From Bacteroidaceae bacterium (GTDB taxonomy: Bacteria; Bacteroidota; Bacteroidia; Bacteroidales; Bacteroidaceae), in the NCBI GenBank assembly GCA_017647975.1, contig JAGCJL010000089.1, positions 1-51,227 on the forward strand: a DNA stretch of 51,227 nt. Direction: 5' to 3'. Under the pieces are notes generated by a model that searched no databases, was not told where the DNA came from, and was given only the letters and a program-made list of their open reading frames with translations. Positions 35,360-44,141 of this stretch are shown here, in pieces (position 1 is the first letter of the stretch; each line of letters begins with the position of its first letter). The position numbers and the translations under genes are program-made.

Positions 35360-36453
35360 AAAAACTTCTAATATTTCACCCAACAATAGCAGGATACAGA
35401 ATAGATCTTTTCAATGACTTATATAAGGCATTTGAAACAAGAATCTGTCTAAGATACAGAAATCTGCGTTCACAAAAATTTGATTACGAGAAAATTGCTG
35501 CACAATTTGAATTTACACCTATCTACAAGAATGTTGATTCAAAGACCGGTTGGCGTACATTCTATTGGAAAAACCTTGATGATTTCAATCCGGATATAGT
35601 GTTGGTTGAAGAGTTCAGCATTGGAGCTATTTTTGTACTGTTGCACCGTTTTATAAAACGTAAGAAATATAAAATCATATCAATATGTGACGACAGTTAT
35701 AATATGGTTACAGAAAATAATGATTTCTCTAAAGCACATAAATACGCACGAAAAATCATTACTCCTCTTATTGACAGCCTTATTCTTGTTGAACCAAATG
35801 TTACCAAATGGTATAACAAGAATTATAAAAAAGGATACTGTTTTCCTATTATAAAATCTGATGAAAAAGCACGTAATGATTATAAAAGACTGATTCCGTT
35901 AAGCAACAAAATAGCAAAAGTACACGCTATTAACAACAAAAAAGTATTCCTGTTTGTAGGTCGTTTGGTTGCTTTGAAAAACGTAGAAATGGCAATCCGT
36001 GCGTTCGCAAGACTCAATCAAGAGGAGAATATCTTTGTTATTATAGGTGATGGTCCGGAACGCAATAACTTAGAAGCACTAGCCAAAGAATTAAAAGCTA
36101 ATGTCTTGTTTACCGGACGACTTGAAGGGGATGAACTTAACGCATGGTACAATATAGCAAGATGTTTTATATTACCAAGCTACCAAGAGCCTTTTGGTGC
36201 CGTTACAAACGAAGCTTTGCTTGCCGGATGCAAATCTCTTATATCCAACAAGGCCGGTTCAAATTGTCTTATCAGTGAAGGTAAAAATGGTTATATAATA
36301 GACCCTTTCAATATTGATGACATCGCTGAAAAAATGCAAATCATATCATCTGAGATAGAAAGCAGCGAAGAAATTGTCTTGAAAGACAACAACATGACAT
36401 TCAGTTATAACGAATGTATTACAAAACTAATCTCATATATTAAAAATATTTAA
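35356..36453 (+). CDS. Glycosyltransferase family 4
   Basis: 365 residues. The GT-B motifs are FVGRLVALKNVEMAIRAF, VIIGDGPERNNLE and the EX7E stretch PSYQEPFGAVTNEALLAGCKSLI. The N-terminal domain begins LLIFHPTIAGYRIDLFNDLYKAF, a pattern of transferases that act on undecaprenyl-linked acceptors. Donor unknown. It overlaps the EpsG gene by 4 bases and is one base from the LicD gene. Confidence 0.9.
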   Translation: MKKLLIFHPTIAGYRIDLFNDLYKAFETRICLRYRNLRSQKFDYEKIAAQFEFTPIYKNVDSKTGWRTFYWKNLDDFNPDIVLVEEFSIGAIFVLLHRFIKRKKYKIISICDDSYNMVTENNDFSKAHKYARKIITPLIDSLILVEPNVTKWYNKNYKKGYCFPIIKSDEKARNDYKRLIPLSNKIAKVHAINNKKVFLFVGRLVALKNVEMAIRAFARLNQEENIFVIIGDGPERNNLEALAKELKANVLFTGRLEGDELNAWYNIARCFILPSYQEPFGAVTNEALLAGCKSLISNKAGSNCLISEGKNGYIIDPFNIDDIAEKMQIISSEIESSEEIVLKDNNMTFSYNECITKLISYIKNI

Positions 36454-36454
36454 A

Positions 36455-37255
36455 ATGAGAAAAATTGATATAAACGAATGCCATACGATCCTATTGGATA
36501 TTGCAAAAGAGTTTCATAGGATATGTATAGAAAATAATATCCCATATTACATGTTGGGAGGAACAATGTTAGGTGCCGTAAGACATAAGGGATTTATCCC
36601 ATGGGACGACGACATGGACTTTGGTATTCCACGTGAGCATTATATCCGTTTCAAGGAAGTGTGCAAAACCGAGTTGAAAGAGCCTTACAGATTCATTCAT
36701 GAAGACAACTCTAACTACGCTGTGACAGGTGTTGGAAAGATTATGGATTGCAGAACAGAGCTAAGAGAGACATTCTCTGTTGATTCAGATGAAAAATTAG
36801 GATTGTATATTGATATATTCCCATTAGATGAAACAGATGACAACATTGGACGTTTCTCATTCAATGCTATGATGAGGGCTACTTTCAAACTACAAAAGTT
36901 GTTTGTTGTAAACCCAAATGACAGGAAAGGAGCAATAAAATGGATAGCCAAGATTGTCAAAGCCATAGTTCCACTAAAGAAGACTACACTTATAAAATAT
37001 ATAAACAGAAAGTGCCTTAAGAGAGATGCGAGCATAAACAAGAATATGATTTTCAATATTTATGGTGCTTGGGGATTCAAGGAACTTATTCCAAAAGAAG
37101 TCTTTTCATCACCTGTTCTATACCAATTTGAAGACACAGAGCTTTATGGTGTTGCTAATTATGACGAGTACCTTAAGGCATTATATTCAAACTACATGCA
37201 ATTGCCGCCCGAAGATAAAAGACATACTCATACAAGTGATATCTATATTCACTAA
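36455..37255 (+). CDS. LicD family phosphotransferase
   Basis: 266 residues. The signature is GGTMLGAVRHKGFIPWDDDMDFG with Asp51-Asp53 and Asp55, a nucleotidyltransferase-fold metal site. LicD proteins transfer phosphocholine or another phospho-alcohol from a CDP-linked donor to a glycan; many Bacteroidetes homologues have unknown substrates. Here it suggests that the polymer carries a phosphodiester-linked group. The CDP-type donor could be made by the nucleotidyltransferase-kinase fusion at 27695, which is speculation from context. Confidence 0.88.
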   Translation: MRKIDINECHTILLDIAKEFHRICIENNIPYYMLGGTMLGAVRHKGFIPWDDDMDFGIPREHYIRFKEVCKTELKEPYRFIHEDNSNYAVTGVGKIMDCRTELRETFSVDSDEKLGLYIDIFPLDETDDNIGRFSFNAMMRATFKLQKLFVVNPNDRKGAIKWIAKIVKAIVPLKKTTLIKYINRKCLKRDASINKNMIFNIYGAWGFKELIPKEVFSSPVLYQFEDTELYGVANYDEYLKALYSNYMQLPPEDKRHTHTSDIYIH

Positions 37256-37271
37256 TCAGTAGAAGAAGATT

Positions 37272-38378
37272 ATGAAAAAACCACGCATACTTTTCATAAC
37301 CCCATTACCTCCACCTATACATGGTTCGGGAATGGTGAGCCAATATATAAAGGATTGCAAAGAATTGCAGAATGATTTTATATGCGACTTTGTAAACCTA
37401 TCCACATCACGCAGCATCGACGAGATAGGTAAAAGTTCCATAATGAAATATATACGTTTCATTGGTGCCTATTTCATTACCTTATGGAAACTCCTTACAA
37501 GAAGATACTCTATATGCTACTTGGCTATTGCATGCTATGGAATTGGTTTCCTTAAAGATGCTCCGTTCGTTCTTCTATGTAAACTTTTCTGTAAAAAAGT
37601 GATTATTCACCAGCATAACAAAGGAATGAGCAACTATACAGACAAGTTCCCCTATCGCTGGCTGATGCCTTTAGTTTACAGAAATACGAAGGTAATACTA
37701 TTGTCATGGCACCTGTACCAAGACATTGAACGTGTTGTAAAAGAAGAGCAGATAATTATTTGCCCTAACGGTATTCCTGAAATTTACAAAGAAGAACCTC
37801 ACTTTAAACGCGAGAATAAACAAACGAAGCTGCTTTTCCTTTCAAATCTAATACCAAGTAAGGGCGTATATATCCTACTTGACGCATGCAAGATATTAAA
37901 GGAGAAGGGATACGAGTTTGAATGCGATTTTATAGGTGGGGAAAGTAAAGAAATTACAAGATCAGTTTTTGAACAGTACGTTGAAGAACGCTGTTTGACA
38001 GGGTTAGTCAAATATCATGGTCCCAGATACGGCGAAGAAAAGAAACGTTTTTTTGAAAATGCCAATATATTTGTACAGCCCACTTTTGAGGACTGTTATC
38101 CTTTGACAATCCTTGAAGCCATGCAGTACAAACTTCCTGTAGTAACAACCGACGAAGGAGGAATACCTGATATTGTACAAAATGGTATAAATGGTTTTGT
38201 TTGTAAAAGAAAAGATCCGGTTTCATTAGCAAATGCTATTGAAGACCTATTCAACAACAAAGAAAAGATGGTTGAATTTGGAGAAAAAGGATACGAGATA
38301 TACAATGAGAAGTTCAGCTTAAGGAAATTCTATGACTGCTTTCATACCATTATTCTCCAAGAAACCAACAACATTTAA
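37272..38378 (+). CDS. Glycosyltransferase family 4
   Basis: 368 residues. The N-terminal PRILFITPLPPPIHGSGMVSQYI is the typical acceptor-domain start; the C-terminal domain has FLSNLIPSKGVYILLDACKIL, FIGGESKE and the EX7E stretch QPTFEDCYPLTILEAMQYKLPVV. Cytoplasmic, donor unknown. It lies 16 bases after the licD-type gene and is the last intact gene of the polysaccharide operon; a broken gene follows 20 bases later. Confidence 0.9.
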   Translation: MKKPRILFITPLPPPIHGSGMVSQYIKDCKELQNDFICDFVNLSTSRSIDEIGKSSIMKYIRFIGAYFITLWKLLTRRYSICYLAIACYGIGFLKDAPFVLLCKLFCKKVIIHQHNKGMSNYTDKFPYRWLMPLVYRNTKVILLSWHLYQDIERVVKEEQIIICPNGIPEIYKEEPHFKRENKQTKLLFLSNLIPSKGVYILLDACKILKEKGYEFECDFIGGESKEITRSVFEQYVEERCLTGLVKYHGPRYGEEKKRFFENANIFVQPTFEDCYPLTILEAMQYKLPVVTTDEGGIPDIVQNGINGFVCKRKDPVSLANAIEDLFNNKEKMVEFGEKGYEIYNEKFSLRKFYDCFHTIILQETNNI

Positions 38379-38398
38379 TTATTATAACCGGAAAAATC

Positions 38399-38635
38399 AT
38401 GAATATACTGAACAGCCTACGTTTTCACGTAATCCGTTTCTTGTCCATGAAAAAATGCAAAAGCAACAAGAATTTTGACCTGACAAAAAACATGCAGTCA
38501 CTCTAAAGGAATACAAGACCCGGTTCAATAGTTCTTTTCCACTTCTGTAAGACACACGAAAACGAGACAAGAGAACTGTTGCCTTTATATCTGCAATATC
38601 TTGACAAGAACGGCTATAGGATGCTTGCACTATAA
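38399..38635 (+). pseudogene. Remnant of a polysaccharide deacetylase-like gene
   Basis: One reading frame runs from ATG 38399 to TAA 38633-38635 but is broken by an in-frame TAA at 38504-38506. The second part reads RPGSIVLFH, then ENETRELLPLYLQYLDKNGYRMLAL, which closely resembles the C-terminal end of NodB-type polysaccharide deacetylases (typically PGSIVxFHDS, then LPxxLxYxxxxGYxxxxL). The Asp after FH is lost. At 78 codons it is far shorter than a full enzyme (about 200), so a large internal part is missing; whether the first 35 residues belong to the same original gene is unclear. It sits just behind the last glycosyltransferase. Confidence 0.6.
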
Positions 38636-38663
38636 CAATTATACTAAAACTTATTAAAACACA

Positions 38664-39989
38664 ATGAAAAAAGCATATATTTTTTTACTGTTTGCCTTAA
38701 TGACAATATCATGCTCTACACAAAAGAGCACTTCAAATGTCACACCAGTTGCCAATGAGAATGTAACCTATGAAGAGTATTTTACAGGCAATACCATGCG
38801 TTTTGATTTTCATCATGCAGGTGACAGCAAACAAGAATTTTACTATTTCGACCGCGTGATACGCGAAGGCGTTTGGGCTGGTTCACATCTTTCTCTTATC
38901 AACCCCTTCGACTACGGTGAACAACATTTCAGAATTATCGACAAAGCAAGTGGCAAAGTTATATACAAGAACAACTACTGTACGCTGTTCAACGAGTGGC
39001 AGACAACTCCCGAAGCAGAAGTAACAAGTCGTTCCTTCCCTGAAGGTGTAATCTTTCCAGAACCTAAAAACGATTTCTGCATTGAGATATATGCACGTAA
39101 TAAGGTAAGCAAAGAATGGGAAAAGAAATTTGCCCAAACTGTAAACATAAACGATTTCAATATCATATCAGCAAAAGAGAATAAATACGAGGGAATAGAT
39201 ATCCACATTGGTGGCGATTTGGCACACAGCCTTGACATAGTACTGCTCCCAGACGGTTTTACTGCTGATGAAAAGGAAAAATTTATTGAATCATGCAATA
39301 TGTGGAGCGATGCTCTATTTAAATATGCACCATTCAGCAACAACAAGCACCGCATAAATATACGTGCAGTGTGGGCTGCATCAAACGAAAAAGGAATTGA
39401 TAAACCCGGTTTTGGCAAATGGGTTGACAACTTGTTAAATACACGATTCTTTACCTTTAACAGCGAACGTTATCAAATGACCGAAGAGTTCCAAAAGGTG
39501 AGAGACATTGCCGCTGAGGTGCCATACGAGAGTATCTTTATTCTTACAAACACCGACAAATACGGTGGTGGCGGTATCTATAACTTCTACGGTCTTGGTT
39601 CTGCCGGAAAGACAGGTCGTACAGGAGAGGTTTATGTTCATGAGTTCGGTCATTCGCTCATGGGGTTAGGTGATGAATATATTGAGCTTGGAAATACAGT
39701 CAGTGCCCTCTACCCAGCCGGAAAAGAGCCTTGGGAAGCAAACCTCACACGCTTTGTAAACTTTGAAGGAAAATGGGAAAAGAGCATTGAGAAAGACACA
39801 CCAATACCAACGACCGTTGAGGAAGGCAGTACCGAAAAAGATTGGAAGATTGGTGCATACGAAGGAGGCGGTTATCTTGAAAAAGGCATCTTCCGTGGAT
39901 GGCCAGAATGTATGATGAAAGCTCTGACAGACTTTTGTCCTGTATGCCAAGAAGCTATAATAAAATATCTTGATTATATCTGTAAATAA
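38664..39989 (+). CDS. M64 family (IgA protease-like) metallopeptidase lipoprotein
   Basis: 441 residues. A lipoprotein signal with TISC gives lipidated Cys17, so it is surface or periplasm anchored. An N-terminal beta domain (about 35-170) precedes the peptidase domain, which holds HEFGHSLMGLGDEY with zinc ligands His326 and His330, catalytic Glu327, and the conserved Asp-Glu pair at 337-338. The family is named after a Clostridium ramosum IgA protease, but the substrates of Bacteroidetes members are mostly untested. It is a single gene with a perfect palindromic terminator. Confidence 0.9.
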   Translation: MKKAYIFLLFALMTISCSTQKSTSNVTPVANENVTYEEYFTGNTMRFDFHHAGDSKQEFYYFDRVIREGVWAGSHLSLINPFDYGEQHFRIIDKASGKVIYKNNYCTLFNEWQTTPEAEVTSRSFPEGVIFPEPKNDFCIEIYARNKVSKEWEKKFAQTVNINDFNIISAKENKYEGIDIHIGGDLAHSLDIVLLPDGFTADEKEKFIESCNMWSDALFKYAPFSNNKHRINIRAVWAASNEKGIDKPGFGKWVDNLLNTRFFTFNSERYQMTEEFQKVRDIAAEVPYESIFILTNTDKYGGGGIYNFYGLGSAGKTGRTGEVYVHEFGHSLMGLGDEYIELGNTVSALYPAGKEPWEANLTRFVNFEGKWEKSIEKDTPIPTTVEEGSTEKDWKIGAYEGGGYLEKGIFRGWPECMMKALTDFCPVCQEAIIKYLDYICK

Positions 39990-40020
39990 TAAAAGTGCCT
40001 TTAAAGGCACTTTTATTATT
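39985..40020. terminator. Two-way terminator after the M64 gene
   Basis: A perfect 36-base palindrome (arm AATAATAAAAGTGCCTTT) overlaps the M64 stop codon and touches the stop of the converging lipoprotein gene at 40021. Confidence 0.92.
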
Positions 40021-40917
40021 TTATTGGTATGTCACAACAGTTTTTCTACCACTCGCATCAACAAACGACAATGGATAACCTTCGCTGTCAAGTTCCCACT
40101 TACCGGTAGTCTCAACCCCATTGTCATCGGTAACAATGACGCCCAACGGCAGATTCTGAGAACCAGAGCCTAACATTCCAAATGCTGCAAGTTGATATGT
40201 TGCATAATAGATACTGCTGTTTATAGGTATCTCATTTTCAAATCCCCAATAGCCAAAATAGCCCGAGAAATCAAAATTAGTCTTGTTCTTGTCAAAAGAG
40301 AACTCATAACGGTCGGCATAATCAAGCATCAAAGTGTCGGCCAATTCATCATATAGTTTAAATCCGGTAACATCACCACCCCTGCCACGAGCAATATCAT
40401 AACGACGACCACCATCAACAAATGCCGAATAAAGACTTGTAGTAGAATATTCAAAATCAAGCACTGAATATTTTCCCAAAACGCCATTGGCATTGAAACG
40501 TCCTTCGTCCTTTCCATTCACCGCTGTATTCCAATCAGGATATTCAGGATATTCACGTTCCACGCTATAAACAACATCCAATGCTTCTCCCAAATAGTAA
40601 TAATTAGCTTTTGATGTTATATTGCATTTATAGTATCTGCTGTAACCAAAAGCCTCTTTATAATGATGATGTACTATTTTGGAGTTAATCTCTTTGATAC
40701 GTCCCTTATTGTCATAACTGAATGTATGCTCCCACGAATAGTCACGACCGTCAATGTTATTTGTCGTTTTCACCGCTGCAACCATACGACGACCTTCAAC
40801 AGGCTTGTATGGCGATTCGGCACTATCGGCATCATAACCCGAATATTCATTGTTGTCGCATGCTGCAAACGACACACAAAAAACAAGTATTGCTAAATTT
40901 ATAAATCTCTTTATCAT
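40021..40917 (-). CDS. Lipoprotein of unknown function
   Basis: 298 residues from ATG 40917. An in-frame ATG seven codons upstream (40938) is possible, but the -7 box at 40948-40941 would start transcription near 40934, after that codon, and from 40917 the protein starts directly with a good lipoprotein signal (MIKRFINLAILVFCVSFAAC). The mature part has the YD-repeat-like stretch FSYDNKGRIKEIN and a late WELDSEGYPLSF, as in DUF4595-type Bacteroidetes lipoproteins; that family name is tentative. The role is unknown. It converges with the M64 gene and diverges from cbpA. Confidence 0.75.
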   Translation of the reverse strand: MIKRFINLAILVFCVSFAACDNNEYSGYDADSAESPYKPVEGRRMVAAVKTTNNIDGRDYSWEHTFSYDNKGRIKEINSKIVHHHYKEAFGYSRYYKCNITSKANYYYLGEALDVVYSVEREYPEYPDWNTAVNGKDEGRFNANGVLGKYSVLDFEYSTTSLYSAFVDGGRRYDIARGRGGDVTGFKLYDELADTLMLDYADRYEFSFDKNKTNFDFSGYFGYWGFENEIPINSSIYYATYQLAAFGMLGSGSQNLPLGVIVTDDNGVETTGKWELDSEGYPLSFVDASGRKTVVTYQ

Positions 40918-40940
40918 CTGTAAAAATTTTTTATTCACTG

Positions 40941-40948
40941 CGAAGATA
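40941..40948 (-). promoter_or_regulatory. -7 element of the 40021 lipoprotein gene
   Basis: On the minus strand TATCTTCG fits the -7 box with one C for T. It decides the start codon: a transcript starting about 7 bases downstream excludes the upstream ATG at 40938. Confidence 0.5.
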
Positions 40949-41054
40949 ACTTTTTTGTTCCACTAAAAAAACTCTTTTAATCTTATTTACTGTTTTTATA
41001 GTAAAATACCATACAACCACATTGGCTGTTTCTTTGTTTTAACAGAAAAAGATT

Positions 41055-41957
41055 ATGGCATTTATAGATTATTACAAAGTTCTTGGAGTAAAACAAGATG
41101 CTTCACAAGAAGAGATAAGAAAAGCATATCGCCGACTTGCAAAGAAATATCATCCCGACATCAACAAAGATGACCCTAGTGCAAAGGAAAGGTTTCAGGA
41201 AATTAACGAAGCTAATGAGGTTCTCGGTAATCCCGAGAGACGTAAGAAGTATGACGAATATGGAGAAAACTGGCGACACGCCGATGAATATGAGGCACAA
41301 CGTCAAAGATACAGCAGTGGCGAAAATGGCGGTTATGACTTTGGAGGATTTGGAGGATTTGGAGATTTTACCGGCAGATACAGCAATGCCGACGGATTCA
41401 GCGATTTCTTTGAGCAACTCTTTGGTAGCGGTTTTGGCAAACAGAAGAATCAAAGATTAGACCAACAGGCAACATTAAAAATATCTCTACGCGAAGCGGC
41501 TACAACCCACAAACAGACCTTCTCCATCAACGGTGAGAACATACGCATAACAATACCGGCAGGCATAAGCGACGGACAGAAAATAAGGCTCAAAGGTTAT
41601 GGTGAACGTGGACAGAACGGTCAACGCGGTGACCTATATATTACATTCGCGATAGAGCCCGATCCTCTCTTTACACGAGATGGTAACGACCTGCATACAA
41701 CAGTCACTACCGACCTTTATACCCTTATGCTGGGAGGTGAGCAGACTGTTCCCACCCTTGACGGGAATGTAAAAGTAACCATTAAAGCCGGCACACAACC
41801 CGACAGTAAATTAAGGCTCAAGGGCAAAGGATTTCCGGCATATAAAAAAGAAGGAGAGGCAGGCGACCTTATTATAACAATAAAAGTACACCTGCCACAA
41901 ATAAACGAAGAACAAAAGGAATTGCTTACAAAAATGAAAAAACTCAGTTATTCATAG
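41055..41957 (+). CDS. cbpA: DnaJ-like co-chaperone, curved DNA-binding protein type
   Basis: 300 residues. The J domain is at 3-70 with HPD at 33-35, followed by a Gly/Phe-rich linker ([14 protein letters not shown]) and the two C-terminal beta-barrel domains ([34 protein letters not shown]). There is no zinc-finger domain, so it is the CbpA class rather than DnaJ. It delivers clients to DnaK, and in E. coli CbpA also binds DNA. Its last 14 bases overlap the end of the converging tspO gene. Confidence 0.92.
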   Translation: MAFIDYYKVLGVKQDASQEEIRKAYRRLAKKYHPDINKDDPSAKERFQEINEANEVLGNPERRKKYDEYGENWRHADEYEAQRQRYSSGENGGYDFGGFGGFGDFTGRYSNADGFSDFFEQLFGSGFGKQKNQRLDQQATLKISLREAATTHKQTFSINGENIRITIPAGISDGQKIRLKGYGERGQNGQRGDLYITFAIEPDPLFTRDGNDLHTTVTTDLYTLMLGGEQTVPTLDGNVKVTIKAGTQPDSKLRLKGKGFPAYKKEGEAGDLIITIKVHLPQINEEQKELLTKMKKLSYS

Positions 41958-42414
41958 CCACATAAACATTAAGGTAGCCTGCAAACAACAGCCATAACAT
42001 GTAAGGTATATTAACTATTGCTGCAAATTTATTCTGGGTGTAGCATCCTGCCACATATAGCATAACAGTCATAAACAGCACAATCAGTACAGCAAATCCC
42101 AATACCGGTGATTTGAAATAGAAAAAGCACAGACTCCACAGCAAATTAAAGACAAGCTGTACAACAAACAGTAAACTCAGTACCCATGAATAAGTTGAAT
42201 GCATACTCCAGATAATACCAGCCGATAATCCCATGAGTAGATAAAGTACACCCCACACTATAGAGAACACATATCCCGGGGGGGTAAGTGAAGATTTCTC
42301 AAGAGAAGGATACCAATTTATCAAAGCCTCCTGTTGCAGAAGCATGGATATATATCCTACAATAAACGAAACAAGTACAAACACTACAATAGGAACAAAA
42401 GTCTTCATAAACAC
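41944..42414 (-). CDS. tspO: TspO/MBR family protein
   Basis: 156 residues with five membrane helices, the family's usual number. Seen motifs are [29 protein letters not shown] near the start and [15 protein letters not shown] in the third to fourth helix. TspO binds porphyrins, sterols and related ligands and is linked to stress responses; its true function is disputed. The LTPPG codons carry a run of seven C on the coding strand. Its 3' end overlaps cbpA by 14 bases, with no terminator between them. Confidence 0.92.
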   Translation of the reverse strand: MFMKTFVPIVVFVLVSFIVGYISMLLQQEALINWYPSLEKSSLTPPGYVFSIVWGVLYLLMGLSAGIIWSMHSTYSWVLSLLFVVQLVFNLLWSLCFFYFKSPVLGFAVLIVLFMTVMLYVAGCYTQNKFAAIVNIPYMLWLLFAGYLNVYVAMNN

Positions 42415-42431
42415 AAAACTTAAGGTAAAAA

Positions 42432-42461
42432 ATAAATGACCATGGGTTCATGGTCATTTAT
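42432..42461 (-). terminator. Terminator of the DUF456 gene
   Basis: A 13-bp stem, 42432-42444 with 42449-42461, is followed on the minus strand by ATTTTTT-like sequence. It separates the DUF456 gene from tspO downstream. Confidence 0.85.
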
Positions 42462-42489
42462 AAACATATACTATTGTAATTTTGTTCAA

Positions 42490-42978
42490 TCACTTGACAA
42501 AGATGTCCCAACATTCGGTAACCACCATCACAAGCAGACAGATACTATAGACAAATTTTATTCCACTTGTAAGCATAAAGGCCACAAACGACATACAAGC
42601 CACCTTGAAAGCTTTATCCGAAGGTGTCTTTGCCATAAGTTCTCCTATATAAGCACCAAGAAACGGGCCTATCAACATTCCCGGCAAAGCAAAGAAAATA
42701 CCTATTATAAGACCAATAGTTGCTCCCCAAGTTCCATATTTTGAACCACCTGATTTTTTTGTCAGCCACACTGGTGCAATATAATCCAACAATGTTATTA
42801 CAACTGCAAATATTCCGGCAACAACAAGCGAGGTTGTTGAGATATCACTCCCGTCACATAAAAGCAACAGCAATAACGCCACAAAACTAAGTGGTGGACC
42901 GGGAAGCACCGGAGCTACGGCACCTATGATACCGGCAACAGCAAAAATCAATGCAAAAACAACAATCAAAATATCCAT
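42490..42978 (-). CDS. DUF456 family membrane protein
   Basis: 162 residues with about four to five membrane segments. The repeated glycine-rich turns (VAPVLPGPPLSFVALLLL, GATIGLIIGIFFALPGMLIGPFLGAYIGEL) define DUF456, a family related in pattern to small glycine-zipper membrane proteins. The function is unknown. It lies 5 bases after the 5'-nucleotidase gene and is probably co-transcribed with it. Confidence 0.88.
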   Translation of the reverse strand: MDILIVVFALIFAVAGIIGAVAPVLPGPPLSFVALLLLLLCDGSDISTTSLVVAGIFAVVITLLDYIAPVWLTKKSGGSKYGTWGATIGLIIGIFFALPGMLIGPFLGAYIGELMAKTPSDKAFKVACMSFVAFMLTSGIKFVYSICLLVMVVTECWDIFVK

Positions 42979-42983
42979 ATCAA

Positions 42984-43946
42984 CTATTCCTCTTTATTCT
43001 GTTCCTTTTTGGCAGCCTCTCTTGCTGCAATAACATTATTTATCTGCGAATCGGAATAATAAGGAACCTTACCCGATGGTACATATTTACTTGATGAAGA
43101 GAGATGAGTATCCTGGTCATCAAAGAAGATGTGTGCACCAAAGGCTTTCAACAGTTCATCCTTACGCAAGCCACCCAAGAAATAAGCCTCATCAACATAT
43201 ACGCCCCACTTACGCAAAGTCTTTATTACGCGAAAATGCGAGGGCAAGCTACGCGATGTAACAATTGCAAGACGCAACGGCGAGAGTTCGATTGATGTAG
43301 GCAGAGACTCTTGTATTGATGAGAGTTTCTTCAAAAGATTAGCAAAAGGTCCCTCTTTCAAAGGAATATCGGCATGCTCTTTCTCATATTTATAAAAGGC
43401 ATCTATACCCTCTTTCTTGAAACGGCACTCCGACTCATCGGAGAAAATTACCGCATCGGCATCGAACGCAATCTTCACGCGGCTCTCCTCGGGATTAAAA
43501 TCTGTAGGAGGAGCATAGATTAGTGCCGAAGCACAGATTCCCGAATCCATCACACGCTGCACATCACCCTCGTCCTTTGAAAGAAAAAGATCAATTGAAA
43601 AAGCCTTCAAATATTTTGACAAGGACTCACCCCCCGACAACGCCACGCGTGTGATATCCAAGCCATACATATCAAGAGACTTCAACATTCTCATTCCGGT
43701 TTCGGGACTGTTACGTGACATAACTACAACCTCAACAATAGGACGGTTCGCCTGCTTGTTCAGTTCAAGCAGACTCTTTACAAGATAAAATGCTGTTCCC
43801 TTTTCCAGTGGCTCATCCTCGTGTTCCTCCTGATATTGGCGGTAACGTGCCACACCATATTTTTCAAATATTTCATTCTCGGCTTCAAGGTCGAACAATG
43901 CTCTTGACGAAACACCAATAACCAACCTGCCATCTAAATTCTCCAT
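42984..43946 (-). CDS. 5'-nucleotidase (cytosolic NT5C1-like)
   Basis: 320 residues, no signal peptide. The family pattern of bacterial NT5C1-type 5'-nucleotidases is seen: VIGVSSRALFDLEAEN at the start, VVVMSRNSPETGMRML, IAFDADAVIFSDESE and the C-terminal HIFFDDQDTHL. It is a HAD-superfamily enzyme that hydrolyses nucleoside monophosphates to nucleosides. The exact nucleotide preferred cannot be told. It is the first gene of a two-gene unit with DUF456. Confidence 0.88.
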   Translation of the reverse strand: MENLDGRLVIGVSSRALFDLEAENEIFEKYGVARYRQYQEEHEDEPLEKGTAFYLVKSLLELNKQANRPIVEVVVMSRNSPETGMRMLKSLDMYGLDITRVALSGGESLSKYLKAFSIDLFLSKDEGDVQRVMDSGICASALIYAPPTDFNPEESRVKIAFDADAVIFSDESECRFKKEGIDAFYKYEKEHADIPLKEGPFANLLKKLSSIQESLPTSIELSPLRLAIVTSRSLPSHFRVIKTLRKWGVYVDEAYFLGGLRKDELLKAFGAHIFFDDQDTHLSSSSKYVPSGKVPYYSDSQINNVIAAREAAKKEQNKEE

Positions 43947-43986
43947 AAAGCTATCGTACTTTTATTAAAACTTTTTGATTTCAGTT

Positions 43987-44015
43987 CAAAGATAGTGACA
44001 AACGAGCGAGAAATA
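43987..44015 (-). promoter_or_regulatory. Promoter element of the 5'-nucleotidase gene with extended upstream motif
   Basis: On the minus strand the -7 box TATCTTTG (43994-43987) is preceded by CTCGCTCGTTTGTCAC, nearly the same as at queA (20537-20563). The predicted start lies about 34 bases before the ATG at 43946. Confidence 0.6.
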
Positions 44016-44112
44016 TCAAGCTTGCTTGAATATTTTTCAAAGCGAGTGCAGATTATCTTTGTGCGACGCTCAAAGATATAATATTTTATAAGATTTTTAA
44101 ACAGTTTCTTTG

Positions 44113-44120
44113 TATCTTCG
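44113..44120 (+). promoter_or_regulatory. -7 element of the HAD phosphatase gene
   Basis: TATCTTCG fits the -7 box with one C for T and would leave a leader of about 15 nt. A second candidate, TATCTTTG at 44054-44061, would give a leader of about 75 nt. Neither has a TTTG at the right distance. Confidence 0.45.
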
Positions 44121-44141
44121 CAAATAAATTAACACGAAATT

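Noticed and set aside
40663..40896. Plus-strand open frame of 77 codons opposite the 40021 lipoprotein
   Set aside because: It lies within the coding part of a lipoprotein with a clear signal and has no ribosome site or family resemblance.
42278..42284. Run of seven G inside tspO as a possible phase-variation tract
   Set aside because: The run encodes the conserved TPPG of the family and is short; seven is too few to claim slippage without read data.
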